From an uncultured Oscillospiraceae bacterium (GTDB lineage: Bacteria > Bacillota > Clostridia > Oscillospirales > Ruminococcaceae): a stretch of DNA of 64,000 bases. A program made the translations under genes and the position numbers. The DNA lies in the NCBI GenBank assembly GCA_949741215.1, contig CATJLA010000087.1:1-64000 (forward strand). Direction: 5' to 3'. Positions 28,511 through 37,522 of this stretch are shown here, in pieces; position 1 is the stretch's first letter, and each line of letters starts with the position of its first letter. Under the pieces are notes generated by a model that had not been told where the DNA came from, did not search any database, and saw only the letters and a program-made list of their open reading frames with translations.

Positions 28511-28987
28511 CTAATTCTCATTGTGCTGGCACTGGTCCACCGCAATCACAAGGGCCGAAAAAAAGGGCGCGTTGGAGGGATCATACACCAGCATTTCGTA
28601 ACAGTCGCCCCAGGTCATCCACTCCTTGCGGATGACCCCCAGCTCCCGGCCTTCCCGGCTGATAGAATAATTGTGGTCCCAAAAGTCCCCGTTGATCTCA
28701 AAATCGCCGTAGTTGCTGGTAATCGTGAGCCGGGGGCTGAACAGAGAAAACTCCTTTTTTACCTGGGCGCAAAGCCTGTCGCCCCGATAAATACTGTATT
28801 GAGGCAGAAAAGAAAGCACCTTGCCGGCAATAAAGAACAGCTCCTCGCCATGGATATCGTACAAATGGATTTTTGCCCCAATGGAAAGCCATTCCCCCTG
28901 CACTCTAAAAATCTCCTGCTGGGTGTCGTCATAAATGGAGTAACTGTCCCCAATGGAAAAGACCTTTTGCTGAATATAAAGCTTCAT
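28511..28987 (-). CDS. LURP-one-related (Tubby-like) family protein
   Basis: MKLYIQQKVFSIGDSYSIYDDTQQEIFRVQGEWLSIGAKIHLYDIHGEELFFI. Confidence 0.85.
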   Translation of the reverse strand: MKLYIQQKVFSIGDSYSIYDDTQQEIFRVQGEWLSIGAKIHLYDIHGEELFFIAGKVLSFLPQYSIYRGDRLCAQVKKEFSLFSPRLTITSNYGDFEINGDFWDHNYSISREGRELGVIRKEWMTWGDCYEMLVYDPSNAPFFSALVIAVDQCQHNEN

Positions 28988-29097
28988 TGTGTGCTTCCCC
29001 CTTTGTTATCAGGCTACAGGGCGCAGCTTCGTCCCCGAAAAAGCCGTTCTTCTCCGGGGACGAAGCGCATGGCCGTGTTTTCAGGGCTTATGCAGGC

Positions 29098-30504
29098 TTA
29101 GTTGTGAAAGGCGATGCTTTCCACAATAGCGTTGAAGATAGGCTCACCCGCGCCGTCAAAGTCGGTATGGAGGGAATAGTCCATCTCCAGAACCATGTCG
29201 CCGTTTTTCACAAACAGAATAGAAGAATCAAAGGTATTGCCGGACTCAGTGGTGTCAATGCCGGTACAAATCCAGGCAGGCTTGCCGTCTACAGTGGTTT
29301 CGCTGGCGGTATAGCCAATCTGCTCCATTACGGCAATCAAATCCTCAACAGTCATACCGTCTCCAAGCTCCACCTCCGGGTACAGATGAGCGTACAGAAC
29401 CGACATATCCCAGGGGTTGTCATCGTCATAACGGGAATAAAAGCCGAGATCCACGCTGGTTTCGTCCTGGGTGGAATCCTGCTCGTCCCAAAGGTAGGGG
29501 AGCTTAAAGCTTACACTATTGTCGCCCTCTATAGTATATGGCACCATAACAGGCAGGGGTGTTTCCGGCGCCATAGCCATAGCGGTATCAATTTCCGCTT
29601 GGGTCAAGGTGATGTTGCACTCTGCACCGGTATCCGCCAGTACCTTTTGGGCAAGCAGACGGGTTACAGGAGCCAGTACCGAGAAGTGGTCTGCCCCTTC
29701 GGCCACAAAAAAGCTGAGATTTTCATTTTTGGTGGCTTTCTCCATATTCAGCAGGTTGGCGGAGTTGCCCTCGCTGCCTTCAATCAGGAAGGTGGGCTTT
29801 TTTACGTCCTCCAGCCAGTGGATGGGGGAACGCATTTTGAACTCCTCATCGCTGGAGGTATCAAAGGTGAACTGGCTGTTGTTGTGGTACTTTACCTCGT
29901 CCACTGCCCCAAAGCAGAATACGGCGCGGAAGACGTCGGTATATTCCGAGGCAAGCAGCGCCCGGGTGCCGCCAGTGCTGTGGCCGCCCAGATAGATGCG
30001 GTCCGGATCCACATAAGGGAGGGAGGCGGCGTACTGATAGGCGGAAACGATGTCGTCCACCTCACCAAACAGGGCCTCGTAATGGCCGGGGTTGCCGCTG
30101 CCGCCCCGGAAGGAGGGGTACATGGTAAGCACGCCGGCCTGCCAAAAGGCGGAGCCGGTTTGGTCGTTATCCCATTCCGGGTAGCACCAGGGGAAGTCGT
30201 CAATGCCGTTGCCCCAGCCGCCAACAACCCAGATGATCATGGGATGCTTCTGGCCGTCCCCAGGGTCGCTGGAAACATAGGCGGAAAGGTCTCCTACCTT
30301 AGAGGAGTATTTTACCAGGTCAAACACACCCTCCGGCGGCTCGGGGATCGGGTCGGTATCGTTTTCCTGCCGGGCCAGGGTGGTTTCAAAAGCGTCATGA
30401 GCCTCAGCAAAGCTTTGCTTCTGGCCGCCGGAGCAAGCGGTGGCAAACAGCAGCACCACTGCCAGCAGCAGCGCAGAAACTGCGCGGATTTTCCTCAAAT
30501 TCAT
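29098..30504 (-). CDS. Lipoprotein with alpha/beta-hydrolase (S9-like) domain
   Basis: lipobox LLFATACSGG; DRIYLGGHSTGGTRALLASEY nucleophile elbow. Confidence 0.85.
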   Translation of the reverse strand: MNLRKIRAVSALLLAVVLLFATACSGGQKQSFAEAHDAFETTLARQENDTDPIPEPPEGVFDLVKYSSKVGDLSAYVSSDPGDGQKHPMIIWVVGGWGNGIDDFPWCYPEWDNDQTGSAFWQAGVLTMYPSFRGGSGNPGHYEALFGEVDDIVSAYQYAASLPYVDPDRIYLGGHSTGGTRALLASEYTDVFRAVFCFGAVDEVKYHNNSQFTFDTSSDEEFKMRSPIHWLEDVKKPTFLIEGSEGNSANLLNMEKATKNENLSFFVAEGADHFSVLAPVTRLLAQKVLADTGAECNITLTQAEIDTAMAMAPETPLPVMVPYTIEGDNSVSFKLPYLWDEQDSTQDETSVDLGFYSRYDDDNPWDMSVLYAHLYPEVELGDGMTVEDLIAVMEQIGYTASETTVDGKPAWICTGIDTTESGNTFDSSILFVKNGDMVLEMDYSLHTDFDGAGEPIFNAIVESIAFHN

Positions 30505-30654
30505 TTCATTCCAAACTCCTTTTACAAAATTTTAGCCGTCATCAAAGCAAAATACCCTAACAACGGCTGTTCTATTCTATATTATAATCATTTTTCGGTT
30601 TTCTTCAATCCCTTTTTGGCTATTCTTGTAGTTTATTCTCGAAGAGGCTGCCGG

Positions 30655-31983
30655 CTACCCCAGTTCCAGGACGTCGCCGCCGCTGATAGTGCAGGGCTTC
30701 CACTGGGGCAGACCCTCTCCGTTGGGGTTTCCGCTGCGGATAAAGTTTGCCCAATAGCTTACCATAGCCTCGCTTAAACGGTAGTCATGCTCCGTAAAGG
30801 GACGCCAGCACCTCTCCAGCGTGCCGAACATATACCAAAGCTCCGCGGAATGAAAAGCTCCGGCATCGTCCCCCGGCAGCCGGCGGGTAAAAAAGTAAAC
30901 ATAGGCAGGGGGGAACCCGGCGGATTCCAGCTTCTGGCTCCAGGCAACACAGCCCTGATACAGCTTGCTTTTCTGCCCGGCCGCTGTTTCCTCCGGGGAT
31001 ACAAAAATATCATCCAGGTTGGAGCCCAGCAGGTAGGGGATCTTTTTCACCGTACCGTTTTCCACCTGGGCGTTATACCCCTCCGGCAGAACATAGCCGT
31101 CTACCACCGGCAGCATGGGCAGGCCGCTGTGCAGCTTGCTTATTTTTTCCATAAAGCTGCCAAATGCCGCATACAGCTGCTCCGGTGTTTGGCTCCGCAG
31201 CTCTTTTAAGCTTGTTGCCCCGGTTTCCTCCACAAAAATTGCACCAAGCTTTTCGGCCTCCTGCAGGGAAACATCCTCGTTCATCCCGTTTTGGTAGCCG
31301 CCGCCGCTTTGCAGGATTGCTTTGCTGATCCAGTTTTCTGTCAACGGGGAGGACACCAGCGTCTGCACGCTCATAGCCCCTGCGCTTTGGCCCATAACGG
31401 TGATGTTTTCCGGGTCTCCCCCAAAGGCGCTGATATTTTCCCGAACCCAGCGCAGGGCGGCAATCTGGTCCAAAATACCGTAGTTGCCGGAAACATGGTG
31501 AGGGCTTTCCTCCGTAAGCCAGGGATGGGCAAGAAAGCCAAACAGGTTAAGCCGGTAGTTCACAGTAACCAGGATCACCTTTTTTTCGCAAAAGCGCTTG
31601 CCGTCAAACTCCTTTTCTCCTCCGCAGCCGCCCATAAACGCTCCTCCATGGATCCAGAAAACCACCGGCAGGGCCTCCTGCCCGGTTTCCGCCGGCGTCC
31701 AGATATTGAGATACAGGCTGTCTTCACTGGAGGGGAAAAGCCATCGTTCATCATCACGGAATTCTTTATCATACAAGGCGCTGGGGCGTTTTTTCTGCAT
31801 ACTTTGGGCCGGGAATTTAACCGCCTGATATTCCCCCTGCCAAGGCGCAGGGGGCTGAGGGGCTTTCCAGCGCAGTTCCCCTACCGGGGGTGCGGCATAG
31901 GGGATTCCCCGGAACTCGCTGTACCCTTCTCGGGCAAGGCCGCAGATAACGCCGTATTGTGTACGAACAGTTGACAGTGCCAT
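30655..31983 (-). CDS. Carboxylesterase family protein
   Basis: FRGIPYAAPPVGELRWKAPQP, VFWIHGGAFMGG, NITVMGQSAGAMSV. Confidence 0.93.
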   Translation of the reverse strand: MALSTVRTQYGVICGLAREGYSEFRGIPYAAPPVGELRWKAPQPPAPWQGEYQAVKFPAQSMQKKRPSALYDKEFRDDERWLFPSSEDSLYLNIWTPAETGQEALPVVFWIHGGAFMGGCGGEKEFDGKRFCEKKVILVTVNYRLNLFGFLAHPWLTEESPHHVSGNYGILDQIAALRWVRENISAFGGDPENITVMGQSAGAMSVQTLVSSPLTENWISKAILQSGGGYQNGMNEDVSLQEAEKLGAIFVEETGATSLKELRSQTPEQLYAAFGSFMEKISKLHSGLPMLPVVDGYVLPEGYNAQVENGTVKKIPYLLGSNLDDIFVSPEETAAGQKSKLYQGCVAWSQKLESAGFPPAYVYFFTRRLPGDDAGAFHSAELWYMFGTLERCWRPFTEHDYRLSEAMVSYWANFIRSGNPNGEGLPQWKPCTISGGDVLELG

Positions 31984-32084
31984 CTCAAAGTCCTCCTTCA
32001 TGATTTTTATTTTCCATCAATTACTTTAATTATAACATTTTTTTCGTTTTCTTCAATCTTTTTATAATACTTGCCAAAAAACAT

Positions 32085-32111
32085 GGGACGTAACCGGAGC
32101 AGTTACGTCCC
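32085..32111 (-). terminator. Hairpin terminator with GGGACGTAAC/GTTACGTCCC arms
   Basis: 10-bp perfect stem, followed on the minus strand by tgttttttgg. Confidence 0.8.
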
Positions 32112-32116
32112 AAAAC

Positions 32117-32851
32117 TTATTTTACAGCCGCTGCAGCCGGAGGCAAGGCATAACAGTAGGCCCGGCCCTCCTTACCGGTGCGCTCCAGCACCCCCCAGGA
32201 GGAGAGCATCCCCAAAGCGCTTTGGGCGGCGGTCCGGGGAATACGCAGCTCTTTTGCCAGCCAGGCGGTGGTTATTTTTTCCGGCAGGGCTTGGGGCAGA
32301 AGGGCTAAAAAATCCTGCGGAGAGGCAAAGCAGAGCTCCCCTAAACGCTCTATGGGAACTCTGTCCCACCGGTGGGAGCCACGTTTTTTATCCGGCCCCC
32401 AGCCGTTTAGCAGACGGTACTGCTCCAACTCCAGCAAAATTAACCGGAAGGAAAGCCCCGGCTGCCCCACCAGCTTCCGCAGGCCGTACAGCTCCTGAAA
32501 AAAGGCGGCGGGGCGTTCGGGCCGGGGAGACTTTTTCCGCTGGGAAAGCTCGCCGGTTTCCGGGTCCAGCCAGCGCACCCATTTTACCAGGGCTACCGGA
32601 TAAACTACCTCTACCCGATAGCCTTGGGAGAGATAATACCGCAGCTTACCCTCTAACCGAAACAGCTGCCGGGTTTGGATTTCAATAATCTCCCCCTGAT
32701 CCGGACGAAAAATATCAGCCACATAAGCGCCTACCGGCTGTTCCCAGCAGTTTTCATCCGGCTCCAGCCAAAGCTTCAGCTGCTGGTGCAGGGTTCTTTC
32801 CCCCAAGATGCCGATTTTCTGTTTTCCCGCCAACGCCGGATTTTGCTTCAT
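32117..32851 (-). CDS. Hypothetical protein: PD-(D/E)XK-nuclease-like N-terminus plus C-terminal winged helix
   Basis: GERTLHQQLKLW...VGAYVADIFRPDQGEIIEIQTRQLFRLEGKLRYYLSQGYRVEVVYPV (D..ExQ) and LAKELRIPRTAAQSALGMLSSWGVLERTGKEGRAYCY. Confidence 0.55.
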   Translation of the reverse strand: MKQNPALAGKQKIGILGERTLHQQLKLWLEPDENCWEQPVGAYVADIFRPDQGEIIEIQTRQLFRLEGKLRYYLSQGYRVEVVYPVALVKWVRWLDPETGELSQRKKSPRPERPAAFFQELYGLRKLVGQPGLSFRLILLELEQYRLLNGWGPDKKRGSHRWDRVPIERLGELCFASPQDFLALLPQALPEKITTAWLAKELRIPRTAAQSALGMLSSWGVLERTGKEGRAYCYALPPAAAAVK

Positions 32852-32865
32852 TAGCCTGCCTCCCC

Positions 32866-33204
32866 TTATTCAGCGGGATTTCCCATCCTGATTTCTGACC
32901 GAAAATACTGCTCCTGAAACTGAACCTGCGTCATAATTTCCTCTGTTGAAAACACAGCGTTTTCCGGCGCTACAACCCACTTTTCCTCAATATCATCGCC
33001 TCTGTGGATAATTGCAATTACCTTTCCCGTAAAATCCTTTACAGGCTTTTTCACTCCAAGGACGTATGCGTCCTGTTCTTCGCCGTCAGGCGCAAAGATG
33101 CCCTCAACAAAACCGTAGTTGATAGGATAATACAGATCCTTATGTTCCGGATGAAAGCTGCCCATTGGCCTGTCAACCGTTACTTTTACAATCGATCCTA
33201 TCAT
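32866..33204 (-). CDS. Inorganic pyrophosphatase-like protein
   Basis: VTVDRPMGSFHPEHKDLYYPINYGFVEGIFAPDGEEQDAYVLGV. Confidence 0.8.
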   Translation of the reverse strand: MIGSIVKVTVDRPMGSFHPEHKDLYYPINYGFVEGIFAPDGEEQDAYVLGVKKPVKDFTGKVIAIIHRGDDIEEKWVVAPENAVFSTEEIMTQVQFQEQYFRSEIRMGNPAE

Positions 33205-33267
33205 AGCGCGCACCTCTCCGTTTCCGGAATATTGATTTAGAAATCTCCTCAAACTGCCTGTTTTGGC

Positions 33268-33837
33268 TTACAGCTCCTTGCCCCAAAACACAATCCGGTG
33301 CCCGGCTTCTGCTGCTAGGGCCTTCAGCTCCTCAAATTCCCCACAAGGGCAAGGGAACAGCACGTAGCTGTCGCTGTCAATATCCACGCCGCCCACCAAA
33401 TAGCCATAGGGACGCCACTTTTCCTCCAAAACAGCACACCAATCCGGAATTTCCCCCTCTTCCGAGAACCATTCCGGCTGAACCGGCAAGCCTCTGCTTT
33501 CCGCCAGCTGTTCCATCCAGCCGATAAACTCCGAAAGCTCCTCTTTCCAGTCCAATTCGCAAAAAAGCCCGGCGTCCTCCATCCGGTTTACCAAAGTAAG
33601 CCAGCAGATTCCCCTGTTGTCCTCAGAAGAAATACTTCTTTCCTCCAGTTCTCCCCGATGCAGGGTGTAATACTCCGTGGGGTTTTCAAAGCAGGCAAAA
33701 AGCTCCTGAAGCAGCGCTTCGTCCCTGGTAAGGCGGCGGGCAAGGCGTTTGTAGGGCTCCCCGCAAAATGGCTGGGCCTCCGGCAATGGTTCCTCCAGCG
33801 GCAGCTGCTTTGCTTTTAAAAATTCCAAAAGTTTCAT
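33268..33837 (-). CDS. Hypothetical protein
   Basis: 189 aa ORF with codon-biased composition; no recognised motif. Confidence 0.55.
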   Translation of the reverse strand: MKLLEFLKAKQLPLEEPLPEAQPFCGEPYKRLARRLTRDEALLQELFACFENPTEYYTLHRGELEERSISSEDNRGICWLTLVNRMEDAGLFCELDWKEELSEFIGWMEQLAESRGLPVQPEWFSEEGEIPDWCAVLEEKWRPYGYLVGGVDIDSDSYVLFPCPCGEFEELKALAAEAGHRIVFWGKEL

Positions 33838-33921
33838 TTCAACCCCACTCCTTCTTCGTCATGTAAAAAGCTTTGGGGACGTGCCCGGGAATGATGCGCC
33901 CGGTTACGTCCCCCAAAGGCG

Positions 33922-36900
33922 TTACTTTACAGTAGTGCCCGGGAAGTAGTGCTCCAAAATTTCCACATAGTCGTACCCCTGCCGGGCCATCAGGATTGCG
34001 CCGTTCTGGCTCATACCCACTCCATGGCCATAGCCGTAGGTGGTAAAGATAAACTGGTCGTTCCGGGAATCATACTCCACATCAAATTTGGCGGAGCGCA
34101 GGCCGAATACTGCCTCCCGCAGAACTCTGCCGGTGATATCGTAATAACGGCCGGTGGCGTCGTAGTAATATTTGGTTTCATTGCCAACCCGCATTTTGTC
34201 GTTATAACCGCCGCTGGTGTAGGTAAGTACTTCAAACCAGTCCTCCGGGTCGCCGTCCAAAGTAATGCTCAGCTGGTAGTCCACCAGAGATTCCACCTGG
34301 CTGCGGGAGATTTTTTTGGTTTGCCGGTAGCCGGGGGCGTTTTCGTCTATCGAGCTGTCCACACTGACAAGATAAGGGTAGTTGCCCCCCCAAACCTCCG
34401 CGCTGGACTGGGTTTGCCCGCCGCTGGTAGCGTGATAGCAGGTGTAAGCCAGGCTGCCCCGGTAGTATACCCCTTCTCCCAGAACCTGAGCCACAGCCTT
34501 TTCTACCGATTTGGAGTAGTTGCTGCGCATGGCTACACTGGGGGTGGTGCCAAGCACCGTGTTGGCATAGCGGATATAGCTGTAGGCCGCCACAGCCTGG
34601 GCTTTCAGAGCTTCCAGCTCGGTAGTGCTGCCAAGCTCGGCCCCAACTATCTGGCAAAGGATTTCGTAGGCGTCATCGCTGTAAACACGTCCGCCGCTGG
34701 AAACCTTCAGGGTAATGCCGGAGGCGTCCGGAGCAGTAAAGTCGTCGTCATCGTCCCAGCTTTCGCCCCAATCATCGCCCCAGTCGTCCTCATAGCCGTC
34801 ATCCTTTTCCACACCGGAGATGATGATAACCCCACTGCTGGAGCTGCTGTTTTTATCACTGTCCCGCATTGCGCCTACCCCGCCGCCGCTGCTGCCGGAG
34901 GACGAGGCTGCAGGCGTGGTTTCCGGCGTTGTCGCAGGGGTAGTTGCAGGCGGTGTTGTAGCAGGAGGCGTGGTGGCAGGGGGCGTCATCACCGGTGGAG
35001 TAGTTTCCGGCGGGGTAGTTTGCTCCGGCTCCGGGGACGTCGCGGTATCCTCCGGTGCAGGGGGAATAGTTTCAGGCTTGGAGGCAGCTTCAATCTTGAT
35101 AGGCTTAGGGGTGGTTTCCGGCTCGGAGGTGGTAGCGGGAAAAAGCTGCGCGTAAAACACAGTTTCCGGCTTAGGCTCACCCTTTTCCCGGTACCAGCGG
35201 TCCGGGTACAAAGGCTCCTGAGCCAAAGAGGCTTTTGCAACGTCGGGATAATCCTCCTCCTCCCGCAGCTTTCGGGCCAGCACTACAAAGTCCGCTCCCT
35301 CAATTTCAGATGGGGTGGAAAGCGCCAGCAGCTGGTCACCATACTCCGCGTCAACGCCGGTATCCAGCAGCGAGCGGAGCTGTACCTCATACACATACCG
35401 GTTGAACTGCCGTTCCGTATTGCCGGCGGCAAAATCCCGGTAGTTAAAAATATCCCCCTGGGTGCGCTCCTGATTGGCGTAAAACACCGCCATTACCAGG
35501 TACTCCCCCTCATCATACACGCTGTCAAACCGAACAACGGGATGCTCCCGATAATAATCCAGCTCTTTATAGGACGTAAGCGTGCCGAACATCTGGCCGT
35601 CCTTGGGGTTGCTGCCATAGATTACCAGCTGATCGCAGAAGAATTTTACATCTCCCCGGTAGTCCAGATAAAGGGTGCCATAGGAACTGAAGTTACGGTC
35701 AAAGTCCCGGGTAGCATAATACTGCAGGGTGTCGCTATCCTCAAAGCCTTGGGTAACCGGATAGCTGATGGAGGTTCCGGGTATTGTGAGCCAGCCGCAT
35801 ACCTCCGGGTTGCGGCTGTACAGCTGGGCAAACTGAGGCAGGTAGTCGGCGGGATAATCCTGAGGAAACTGGGGCTGAACCGTATACAGCTGTTCAATCT
35901 CCGCCCAAACGGCCCGGGCATGCTGCCCCATAAAGGCCTGAAAGCCGAAGAATCCCCCCACTACCAACGCAGCGGCGGCGCAAAGGGAGCCAATCGCAAT
36001 GGCAATCTTTTTGGCAGAGCCCTTTTCCGGCTGCAGGGGCTCCCACTCAAGGGTTTGCACCGGAAAAGGATCACCGCCCTCCTCCCCAAACAGCAGGAAG
36101 CCCGTGCCGCTGCTTTTGCCCCGGAGCAGCTTTTTGGGCTCCTCCCAGCCGGGCAGCAGGCCGGGGCGGGCGGCAAGCACATTGTAAAACAGGCGGCAGC
36201 CGCACCGGGCGGCATACAGAGGATGATCCGATTCCTCCAGCTCCGATGGATAGGGGGCTGCGGCAATCCAAAGATGTTCCCCGTCCGTCAGGGCGGCGTA
36301 GGCGGATTCGTCGCCCGCTATCGTCCAAAAGCCATAGGAAGCGCCCGTTTGCTGCTGGTAGCGGACGGCAAGCATACCGGCAGTACCGCCGCTTTCCGGC
36401 CCGTATTTTTGCAGTAACGTGCGGGAAAGCCCAAACTCCTGCTCCAGCTCCGGGGCGGAGGATGCGGCATGGCAGGCGGTAAGCCCCGGGCAGCGCTCCA
36501 AAAGCCCGCCAAGAGCGGTATAAGGGTATTCTCCGGCGGCAAAGGTAATTTTTCCTTCGGCAAGCTTTTCAAACAGGGCCTGCTCCCCTTCCTCCGGGAA
36601 AACCCAGCGGTTTTCGCCCTTGGCGTACACAAAATCCTCCAAATCCAGCGCAAAACTGCTGGCTGCAGGACGTCCCAAAGCCTGTGCGTCCTCTGTGGTT
36701 TTAGCGGCGGCGGTAATCCGCAGAATAACCCCGGCCCCCTGATGATACGCCACAACAGCGGGATTCTTTTTGATCATCCAATCCTTCAGCCGCAGCTCCA
36801 ACCGCTTTTTGGAGATGCCGAACAGCCCCATAGACCAGCAGTAGGCCTGCTTGCCGGTAACCCGCGCCAAAAATTGGGTCATTTCCTGGCAGGCCATGGG

Positions 36901-37401
36901 GGAGAACACCTGCTGGGCAGCCGGCAGGAATACAATACACTGCTCCTTTACCGCCATGCCAAAGCCGCTGTTTACCCCGTCGGGGGAAGGCCAAACCTCC
37001 CCGTTGATGCCGGTTCCGGCAAGGTCAGGGAACAGGGCAAGCTCCTCCCACTCCTCTTCCGGCGCTTCTTCCATCCCCTCCGGCTGGGACGAAGTGAAGC
37101 GGGCAATTCGCGCAGCCACCTCTTTATCCTGCTGCAAAGGGAGCTGCAGGCCCTCTAAAATTATTTTGCGCAGCCCGGCGCTGCCGTAATGGCCCAGGCC
37201 CCCGGCAAAAATCACTAATTCCCCTTTGGTAAGGGCCTCGCTGGCGGCTTCCATCAGCTGCTGGGGGTCCTTTTCCAGCCATTGCAGGCGGTCCAGGGAA
37301 ATATCCAGCATTTCCAGCTGTTTTTTCAGCAGCCGGGCCATTTCCTGGGAGCTGTTTCCCTCGGGGTGCAGCCCCACTGCTATCAGTTGTGCTGAGATCA
37401 T
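33922..37401 (-). CDS. CinA-like / TM / sortase-B-like / Thr-Pro linker / SpoIID-LytB fusion protein
   Basis: start at MISAQLIAVG after ggaggagccgg; CinA-like blocks (VIFAGGLGHYG, FGISKKRLELRLKDWMIKKNPAVVAYHQGAGVILRITAAAKT), TM (IAIAIGSLCAAAALVVGGFFGF), sortase-B-like (CGWLTIPGTSISYPVTQG...QLVIYGSNPKDGQMFGTL), SpoIID (ELEALKAQAVAAYSYI...YGYGHGVGMSQNGA). Confidence 0.88.
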   Translation of the reverse strand: MISAQLIAVGLHPEGNSSQEMARLLKKQLEMLDISLDRLQWLEKDPQQLMEAASEALTKGELVIFAGGLGHYGSAGLRKIILEGLQLPLQQDKEVAARIARFTSSQPEGMEEAPEEEWEELALFPDLAGTGINGEVWPSPDGVNSGFGMAVKEQCIVFLPAAQQVFSPMACQEMTQFLARVTGKQAYCWSMGLFGISKKRLELRLKDWMIKKNPAVVAYHQGAGVILRITAAAKTTEDAQALGRPAASSFALDLEDFVYAKGENRWVFPEEGEQALFEKLAEGKITFAAGEYPYTALGGLLERCPGLTACHAASSAPELEQEFGLSRTLLQKYGPESGGTAGMLAVRYQQQTGASYGFWTIAGDESAYAALTDGEHLWIAAAPYPSELEESDHPLYAARCGCRLFYNVLAARPGLLPGWEEPKKLLRGKSSGTGFLLFGEEGGDPFPVQTLEWEPLQPEKGSAKKIAIAIGSLCAAAALVVGGFFGFQAFMGQHARAVWAEIEQLYTVQPQFPQDYPADYLPQFAQLYSRNPEVCGWLTIPGTSISYPVTQGFEDSDTLQYYATRDFDRNFSSYGTLYLDYRGDVKFFCDQLVIYGSNPKDGQMFGTLTSYKELDYYREHPVVRFDSVYDEGEYLVMAVFYANQERTQGDIFNYRDFAAGNTERQFNRYVYEVQLRSLLDTGVDAEYGDQLLALSTPSEIEGADFVVLARKLREEEDYPDVAKASLAQEPLYPDRWYREKGEPKPETVFYAQLFPATTSEPETTPKPIKIEAASKPETIPPAPEDTATSPEPEQTTPPETTPPVMTPPATTPPATTPPATTPATTPETTPAASSSGSSGGGVGAMRDSDKNSSSSSGVIIISGVEKDDGYEDDWGDDWGESWDDDDDFTAPDASGITLKVSSGGRVYSDDAYEILCQIVGAELGSTTELEALKAQAVAAYSYIRYANTVLGTTPSVAMRSNYSKSVEKAVAQVLGEGVYYRGSLAYTCYHATSGGQTQSSAEVWGGNYPYLVSVDSSIDENAPGYRQTKKISRSQVESLVDYQLSITLDGDPEDWFEVLTYTSGGYNDKMRVGNETKYYYDATGRYYDITGRVLREAVFGLRSAKFDVEYDSRNDQFIFTTYGYGHGVGMSQNGAILMARQGYDYVEILEHYFPGTTVK

Positions 37402-37522
37402 CCGGCTCCTCCTTTTCTGGCAGGCAGGTGTGTTTCGTTTCAGGCCCGGGACGTCGTGCGTGCGGGACGTCCCAAAGCCCTGATAGATAAGCTCCTCCCC
37501 CTTTTTCCGTCTGCGCCGCGGC

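Noticed and set aside
28987-30777. 596-aa plus-strand ORF
   Set aside because: Antisense to the alpha/beta-hydrolase lipoprotein gene; no domain evidence.
34820-35155. Plus-strand GVVAGGVVAGGV repeat protein
   Set aside because: Antisense shadow of the Thr/Pro-rich linker.
33949-36417. 822-aa plus-strand ORF antisense to the fusion protein
   Set aside because: Mirror ORF of a high-GC coding strand; composition is unlike a real protein and the minus-strand frame has clear domain matches.
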